DNA from: Cymbomonas tetramitiformis
Lineage: Eukaryota; Chlorophyta; Pyramimonadophyceae; Pyramimonadales; Pyramimonadaceae
Assembly: GCA_001247695.2 (NCBI GenBank)
Contig: LGRX02033494.1
Location: 1-64,000, forward strand
Length of the DNA: 64,000 bases
Direction of reading: 5' to 3'
The notes under the pieces are model-generated. The model searched no databases. It was not told the origin of the DNA and saw only the letters and a list, made by a program, of their open reading frames with translations. Position 1 is the first letter of the stretch. Every line of letters starts with the position of its first letter. Below are positions 57,403-64,000 of the stretch, in pieces. Position numbers and translations under genes: made by a program.

Positions 57403-60400
57403 ACCAGAATCGACGAAGAACCCTTTCAAGTGTCTTGTCGCGCCCTGTGTGACCCGCTGCCAGGGAGTCGTGGGCCTCGCGGAACACAATCTCCCGGAGG
57501 GGTGAGTCCTCACCCAGGACCAGCTGGTAGTGCCCCGCAGCTATCCGCCACAGCACTTCGCCAACAATGCAGAAGTGCTTCGTGCTGTGATGGGGAGCTG
57601 ACTGTACTTGCTCCCGCAGAGTACGAAGGGGCCCGTCTCGGCTGTACTCGTCCCGCAGGGCCTCAAGGAAATCTCCTCCAGAAACTGTGCCCTGCGCGTC
57701 CCGCATCTTTGACGCCTTGCCTGCATCAACAATTGGCGGGGGCACTCGCTGGTGTCGAATCCTCTGCGGTCTTGACCTCGAGGGTGGAGCATACACCACC
57801 AGCATCGGCCATGGGAGGTCCTGCAGCACTCCATCTGTTCCCTTAAACAGTTGGGTGGGATTCCCCTGAGAGTCATGTGTGGGGATGACCTCCTCAATAC
57901 GCATCCCCGCGCGTCTGAAAAGCTTCCTCCACTGCGGCATGCGCGACTGTAGGTCCGGCAGCAGGAACACTGCAGAGGTGTTCTCGGGGTCTTGCCGCCA
58001 CTCATGCACGTAGGTGCGGAGTACAGCCTCGATGGTGAGATGGTCGCTGTCATGTGGGGGGCTGCACCACACGTGAAGTCCTCTCCACTGCTCCTTTAGG
58101 CAGTTTTCCCAGTATTTGTCCACCAGCTGACCGCGGCCTTTTGGTCCGCGACAGGCATCCACGTCGAACTTCCCGTATTTCGACTGTAGCCGTTCGAACA
58201 ATGCCTGGTGCAACCGCCCCGTCGATTCCCTCCGCGATTGAGACGCGCTCTTCGCAGGGGGCTTCCTCGTCCTGGGGGCGTCAGTCAGACCCACCGTCGG
58301 AGGTGTCGCCGGCTTTGCTGCCTCTTGCTGGGGCGGCGATCTGGTGTTCGACCGCGAGCGAGAGGTCACCGTGCCGCTGGGGCGCTCCATAGGGATCTTG
58401 GCTGACACCTGCGGCGGAGTTTGTGCAGGCGCTACGGGTGCTTGGCACCCCGACGTCCCTCCCGCAGGAGGTAACCCAGTTTTTGACCGGGTGCGTGAGG
58501 CCACCACGCCACAAGGTTGCTCTGAGGCCTCCGCTGGCATTTCCAATGCCGCCTTTCCTGGTAGCTTGGACCGTCCCATTGCGCGAAGGGACTTGAAGGC
58601 CCCCCGAAGAGCCCTTGTACTCTTCTTCAGGGAAGCACGCTGAAACGCCAGCGTCGCCCCTCTCGTGGGGGGCGCTGTGACCTCCGTCAGGTGGTCCGCG
58701 CCGGGGTGCTCAGTTTGCCCCCTTTCAACATCTGATGTGACCTCCGTCGGGAGATCCGCGCCAGGGTGCTGCACCTGCACCCCTCCAGCGTCTGATGTGA
58801 CCTCCGTCGGGAGATCCGCGCCAGGGTGCTGCATCTGCACCCCTCCAGCGTCTGATGTGACCTCCGTCGGGAGATCCGCGCCAGGGTGCTGCATCTGCAC
58901 CCCTCCAGCGTCTGATGTGACCTCCGTGGGGAGATCCGCGCCAGGGTGCTGCATCTGCACCCCTCCAGCGTCTGATGTGACCTCCGTGGGGAGATCCGCG
59001 CCAGGGTGCTGCGTCTGCACCCCCCCAGCACCCGCTGCAACCTCTATTGGGAGGTCCTCGCAATGGTGCGGGGCTCGAAGCTCCTTGGCACCAAGTTGGG
59101 ACTCCATAGCCAACTCCGCCAGCTGCAGAGTGTCCACCGCGTCCAACCAGCTGTTCACCTCAGCAAGCTGGGTCAGGGTGCCCAAGGCTGGGCCCTCCTC
59201 AAAGAGGTCGGAGGTGTCCAACACAGAGAGGGGGTCTTTCGGGAGGTCCGACTTAGCGTCGAGAATGCCGGCCTCCTTCAAGCCCTCCCGAGGTGTCTTC
59301 GCTGAGTAGTCGGGTCGCCGTGACAAGGCGTCTGGAACCAGTAGCAGGGCCCCTTTCACGTACTCCATGCGGGGGACCCCCACCTCCACGAGATCCATGT
59401 ACCATCGTGCCTGCCGCCGACTCAGCTCCCTCCCCGGCTCCATCAGCCATTCCAGTGGCCGGTGGTCGCCTTGCAGCTTGAAGGCGGTGAAGATCAGGTA
59501 GTGCCGCCAGGTCACCGTGGTGCAGTGGTGAAGTCCGCAGAGCTCCCTCTCGCCCGTGTGGTAGTTCTGCTCAGCCGCGGAGAACTGCCGGCTCTCGTAG
59601 GCTATCACCTTAAGTCCTTCACCACAGTCCTGCATCAGGACTCCACCCAGCGCCACCCCACTCGCGTCGGTCTGCACCACGAAGGGGGCTGATCCGTCCG
59701 CTGCGGCCTTCACGTTCGGCAGGGCCAGAACGGGGGCGTCCACCAGTGCTGCTTTCAGCTCTTCGAAGGCCCACTGCTGCTCAGGGCCCCATCTCCACTC
59801 CACCTCGTTCTTGGTGAGCATGGTGAGGGGCTGCGCGATGTCGGAGAAACAGTGAATGAACCGACGATAATAACCGGCTAGGCCCAGGAACTGCCGGACG
59901 TGAGTGACATTCTCCAGCGCCGGCCAGTCGCGCACTGCCGCCACCTTGTCGTGCTGCGGCTTGCAGCCCTCGCTGGACAGGGTGTGCCCAAGAAACCTCA
60001 AAGACTCCTTCAGCATCTGCGCCTTAGAGGCCTTGAGGTATACTCCTTTCTCGCGACAGGTCTGAAGGAAGGTACGGACGTTGTCGTAGTGTTCTTGGAC
60101 TCCACCCTTCGAGAACACCACCACATCGTCGACGAAGATTCGGACGAAAGGTAAGTGTCCTAAGGCTCTCTGCATCCTCCGCTGGTACTGTGACGGGGAA
60201 TTCTGCAATCCCTGTGGCATCACCAGCCACTCGTAGGAGCCCATCTGGGTGGTGAATGCTGTCTTCTCCACGTCTTCCTCAGCCATGGGGACTTGCCAGA
60301 ATCCATCCACGGCGTCGAAGGAGGAGAAGTGGGTGGCACCCTGCATCTCGTCGAACATCAACTGAATGTCCGGCAGCGGGTACCGATCTCTCACTGTTTG

Positions 60401-62944
60401 AGAGTTCAGCTGGCGGTAGTCCACCACCAGGCGCAGCGTGTTAGGCTGGCCCGGTTTGGGTACCATGAGACATGGTGCCGCGTAAGGACTGGATGAGGGT
60501 CTGATGTAGCCCTTTTCCACCAGCTGCTCGATGCGTTCCCGCAGTTGCCGAAGCTCTTCCACAGACATGCGGTAGGGACGGCGAAATGGAGGTCCTCCCT
60601 CCTTGTCTGGCTTAAGGGTGACTCTGGCCTCATCCTCCATCGACCGCCGCAGTTTGGACATCATGGGGAGGGCGTCACGCAGCTCCTCAGAGAACTCCTC
60701 GAAGAGTGCCCGGAACTTCTCCTTCCAGCGGGGTGCCACCTTGGCGTCCCTCGTGTCCTGTGGGATGTCTTTGGCGGTGCCCCCAGTATCCGGGGGTTCC
60801 AGCTTCACCTGGGTGCTGGCCACAGGCTTCGCATCAGCTGCAGTGTCCACCGAGAGGCATACTGCTTCGGCCTCGACCGCGAGGAGTTCCGCGTCGGGAT
60901 GATCTCCGGCTGCAGTAGCAGCGAAGGCCGAATCGTGCTCGCTGCCGTCCCTGCGCGCCATCATAAGCCACGCCGGCTGAGCGGAGGCGTCGCCCGCGAG
61001 CCTCTGAGTCTCTGCGTACAGGAGGTGTTTACGCAGCTGCACAGCCGTCAGGAAGACCTCATCGATGAGTCCAGCACAGTTGTCTCCGCGTCCACCAGCA
61101 CTTTTACCCGGGTTGCAGCCGGCGATGGTCACGAGCTCTTTACCCCCCCCCTTCGTTCTGCGTGCGAAGGACACGGAGCCGTGACCGGCGTAATCCAGCA
61201 TGATGGGAGAAAGGCTACGCAACCATTTCCCCCCCAGCACCACGTCCACTCGGATCCCGAGTGGCAACACCCGCATGGCCATGGCCGACTCATTATAGGT
61301 GGAGCCCGCTGCGGTGGGGGCCGTGAACTTCGAGTAGGCCACAGCCCCTGTGGTCTTCACCGACCCGTCCGCTAGTGTGACCTTCATTTGCGGGCCCTGC
61401 CGTACGCGTAGGCCACAACGTCGTACGCAGTCTTCAGACACGAAGTTGTCCGAGGCACCGGAGTCCACGAGTACCTTGACAAGCTTGCCACGCAGATACG
61501 CGTAGAAGACTAACAGCAGCGCTCCTTCCTCATCATGAGCCGCAGCGAGCTGAGATGCCCACAGCACACCCCCGTCACGCAGGATGCGCTTGCAACGGCC
61601 GACACCCATGCTCGTGTCGTTGTCACCCCCACACGCTTCATCACCATCATCGTCGTCATCATCATCCTTCGTCAGTGGGTGACTGCGCATGCTTTCTTCC
61701 TCAGTGTCTTCCTGCAGGGGGTGAGTATTCAGTGCGTGAATCTCCTCTGGGGCCCCAGCTTTGGCCAGCTGTTGGGTCATGCTGTCCTCGACCCCACCAG
61801 CGTCCGGCGCTGGCGGGTCTGCACTCCGCTGCTGGCCCCTGTCTGCAGCCATTTGCTGGGTCAAATTGTCCTCCAGGTGCTCCGGAGACTCGCTCACTGG
61901 TCCACCCTCCAGTACTTCGTCAGGAGTCACGGCATCGGGCGGTGTAACCTCAATTGGCTGCTGCTCCGGCTGCTCGCCAAAGAGATCCGCTCTCACCTCT
62001 GCAGGAGTCACCGCCGACTGCCTCTCACGGTACTGGTGCACCCTGTACAAGCTGCACCATGCATCCGGCATCCCGGGGATGTCCCCCCCTGTGCCAGGGA
62101 TGGTCCCCGTGGCCGAAACAGAAGCCGCGGGCACTCCCACGGAGTTTCCACCAACATCCCCCGTAGCCCAAGGGTAGGGGGGCGAGTCCATGACGGCCAG
62201 CGATTCCTCCGCCGGCATCCCACGCTGTCGGCCGCGCCAGCGCAGAAGGCCCTCCGCTTCCCACGCGCGGTGCCCTATCGGGGCATCCTGCTGCAGGGCG
62301 TCAGCCTGCTCCGCCGAAGTCATCTCGTCCCACGCAAGGGATAGATCGTGGGCCCGTGTCTCCGCCAGGTCCAGTGCCCGAACCTGCTGGGAGTCGTTGC
62401 ACATCCCACGTGACCTCGAAGGGCCCTGCAACAGTGCCGACACGTGCTCGACCATGCGCTGTTGCCGCGTCGGCAGTGGCAGCGTGCCCAACGGAGTGTG
62501 GTGGGCCGGGGCTTGCTTCTGCAGGCACATCAGGTCCACCTCATTCCTGAAGTTGTCCAGCTCGCACCGTCTCTTGTACCTCCGAGCTGGCGCGGCAGAC
62601 GACCTCATGCCACGACCTTGTTGCATCCGTTCCAGTGCAGTACGGATCCCCGTCGTCGACTTGCGCTTCAGGCTTTTGCGCAGTCGCATCATCAACACTT
62701 CCATGGAAAGCGCCCCCACTGGCCGCCTGAAGTGCCAAGCATTCAAACGGTCAGACACTGCGGCCAAGCAGGGCCTGTAGATACCCTCGTAGGCCCAGGG
62801 TTCTAGTACGGAGTAGTGCTCAGGCATGGGGTCGTCGATGATGGGGGTTACCCCCGCCGCTGCGGGAGCCGGTTGAGGGGCTTCGGCAAGAGAGCGACGT
62901 CCAGTGTCACTTTCTGGCCCCTCAGCCGAAAGGGTCCTCAGACC
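57403..62944 (-). CDS. Gypsy-2 pol with Dam-like domain, truncated in integrase
   Basis: The frame runs from just after the gag UAG to the D2 junction. From the first Met at 62827: aspartic protease LVDSGAS (about residue 451); RT with LVVDYRQLN and FVDD (about 898); RNase H (TDASGVALGG...DHRPLEWL); a Glu/Pro/Thr-rich tandem-repeat linker; a Dam-like domain with FDVDAC, EQWRG and VWCSPPH (about 1584); then the start of the integrase zinc domain (AGHTGRDKTLERVLRRFW). Compared with Gypsy-1 the motif NPPF is changed to SPPH. No chromodomain or C5-methyltransferase can be assessed because that part is lost. Synthesis probably needs read-through of the gag stop. Confidence 0.88.
58677..59040 (-). 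repeat. 60-bp minisatellite within Gypsy-2 pol
   Basis: Six tandem copies of a 60-bp unit encode a 20-aa repeat (HPGADLPTEVTSDAGGVQ type) between RNase H and the Dam-like domain. Frame is kept. The central copies are nearly identical. Confidence 0.92.
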
Positions 62945-63967
62945 CTATTGCCGATCCGAGTCGGCCGGCAACTCGCCGGCTGCCGGGGACGCCCGCTGCG
63001 CCTCAATGATGCCCTCCACCAGATCCGTACAATCAGTGAGAGCCGCCAACTCTAGAACAGCGTTGACGTCTGCGGCTGCAAGGGCCTCCACTTCTCCCCG
63101 CAGCTCCGCCGGTGCCCACGAGATGTCCTCGTCGTGTGCCATGGCGAAGAACATAGCGGCCACCTGCCGCCTGTCTCGAGACAACCTTTTAGGAGCGTTC
63201 GCCTTCCACGCAGCCAGCTTGGCCGCGTCCTTGCAATCCCGCACCAGATGTCCACGCCTTCCACACGCGTAGCACTCCCGTGTCTCTGGAGCCGGGAGGC
63301 CAGGTGGAGCACCAGGAAGGGGCAGTCCAGGTGGAGGAGGAGGTGTGGATGCCGCGGCCAGATCGAGCTCAGACTCCGTCAGTGCATTCAGGGCACGTCC
63401 TCGACGTTGCTGCCAGAAAGGTGCAGAAGGTGCTGGGGCTCTTCTGCTGGCTGCGTCCGCCGCCTTGGATGCCTTGCTCGCCTCGATGTCACTGGCGAAC
63501 TCGAGCACCTTGAGAACAGCCGAGGTAACGCCTCGGCTGTGCCCTTCAGCACGTGCCCGATCCTCCCACTCCCCTGGATCATTGAGGTCCAGGTTCACCC
63601 TCCTCATTTCCAGCCCCACCTTGCTGTGGTGCACCAACCCCCGCCAGAAGTGGTGGCCGAAATCCTCGTCGGAGACGGGCACACAACCAGGCACTACCTT
63701 GGCCAGGAAGTTCACGGTGCGCTGTCGCGCAGACAGTCGCGAGTGGTAAGCGTTGGCCGTCTCCTTACTCGACTGTCTTCGGGTGAGTCCATCACGCAGC
63801 TTCTGCAGCTTCTCGATGGCCAGCAGGCTGAGGGCCAGGTCCCCGAAGAATATGTCAGCGTCAGCGTACCGTTGTATCCACCCCGCTGACGTGCCGACAC
63901 CTCCCGCGGCCTTCTCCACAAACTCCCGCTGCTCACCTCGCAAACACTCCTCCGCCACAATCCACAT
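62945..63967 (-). CDS. Gypsy-2 gag (341 codons in view)
   Basis: A capsid-like helical region is followed by a Pro-rich stretch (PPPPPGLPLPGAPPG) and one zinc knuckle CYACGRRGHLVRDC (CX2CX4HX4C). It ends CAA-TAG-GGT at 62945-62947, and the same frame stays open into pol. The start at 63967 is the first one in view; the frame may extend further towards 64000. Confidence 0.82.
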   Translation of the reverse strand: MWIVAEECLRGEQREFVEKAAGGVGTSAGWIQRYADADIFFGDLALSLLAIEKLQKLRDGLTRRQSSKETANAYHSRLSARQRTVNFLAKVVPGCVPVSDEDFGHHFWRGLVHHSKVGLEMRRVNLDLNDPGEWEDRARAEGHSRGVTSAVLKVLEFASDIEASKASKAADAASRRAPAPSAPFWQQRRGRALNALTESELDLAAASTPPPPPGLPLPGAPPGLPAPETRECYACGRRGHLVRDCKDAAKLAAWKANAPKRLSRDRRQVAAMFFAMAHDEDISWAPAELRGEVEALAAADVNAVLELAALTDCTDLVEGIIEAQRASPAAGELPADSDRQ

Positions 63968-64000
63968 GATGTCAGGGACGGAGGTAATGTATCCCTCACC

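Larger units (their letters stand above)
57403..64000 (-). mobile_element. Gypsy-2: Ty3/Gypsy retrotransposon, 3' part removed
   Basis: Minus-strand gag and pol are present. The integrase breaks at ...RRFW, where the D2 end begins. No LTR lies inside the window: the 5' one should be beyond 64000 and the 3' part is missing. Base composition is GC-rich, unlike the AT-rich ends of D2. Confidence 0.85.

Overview
The window is eukaryotic and consists almost entirely of transposable elements. I see no convincing host gene, no bacterial operon structure and no CRISPR array. Genes have GT-AG introns. The element families are plant-type CACTA transposases with Transposase_21/DUF4218-like domains, a Mutator-like element, and Ty3/Gypsy elements with a chromodomain and a C5 DNA methyltransferase. 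DNA methyltransferase genes inside retrotransposons have been reported from charophyte algae and dinoflagellates. Together with the plant-like CACTA proteins this points to a streptophyte (charophyte) alga. The organism call is an inference.

Layout. (1) 0.16-12.42 kb: element A, a complete CACTA-like transposon with a leftward accessory gene (4 exons, 575 aa) and a rightward transposase (12 exons, 1573 aa; my exon model keeps frame throughout). (2) 12.4-14.9 kb: no gene, but a 657-bp hAT-type non-autonomous element with a perfect 8-bp target duplication. (3) about 14.9-24.2 kb: element B, a diverged paralogue of A with the same two-gene layout, one in-frame stop, a truncated 3' end, and a six-fold tandem array of a 249-bp exon-plus-intron unit. 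(4) 24.2-32.53 kb: element D1, a Mutator-like element truncated on the left. It carries a partial transposase and a gene joining a ParB-like domain to a beta-class DNA amino-methyltransferase. (5) 32.53-32.62 kb: a scrap of Gypsy-2-like RNase H sequence. (6) 32.62-42.52 kb: Gypsy-1 on the minus strand (3' LTR, C5-methyltransferase, chromodomain, pol with an embedded Dam-like domain, gag). (7) 42.52 to about 51.0 kb: element C, a two-gene DNA transposon inserted in the Gypsy-1 gag. (8) 51.06-57.40 kb: element D2, an internally deleted D copy with both long inverted ends. (9) 57.40-64.0 kb: Gypsy-2 on the minus strand, cut off in its integrase by D2, with gag and pol in one frame separated by a single UAG.

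Two themes stand out. First, all four DNA transposons (A, B, C, D) share one plan: an accessory or partner gene and a transposase transcribed divergently from a shared region packed with inverted repeats. In A and B the element-specific short motif of the subterminal arrays also fills the introns (ACATGGCCATGT in A, TATTGCA/CAATATG in B). Second, three unrelated DNA methyltransferase modules ride on mobile elements here: a ParB-linked beta-class enzyme in D, a Dam-like domain in both Gypsy lineages, and a C5 enzyme in Gypsy-1.
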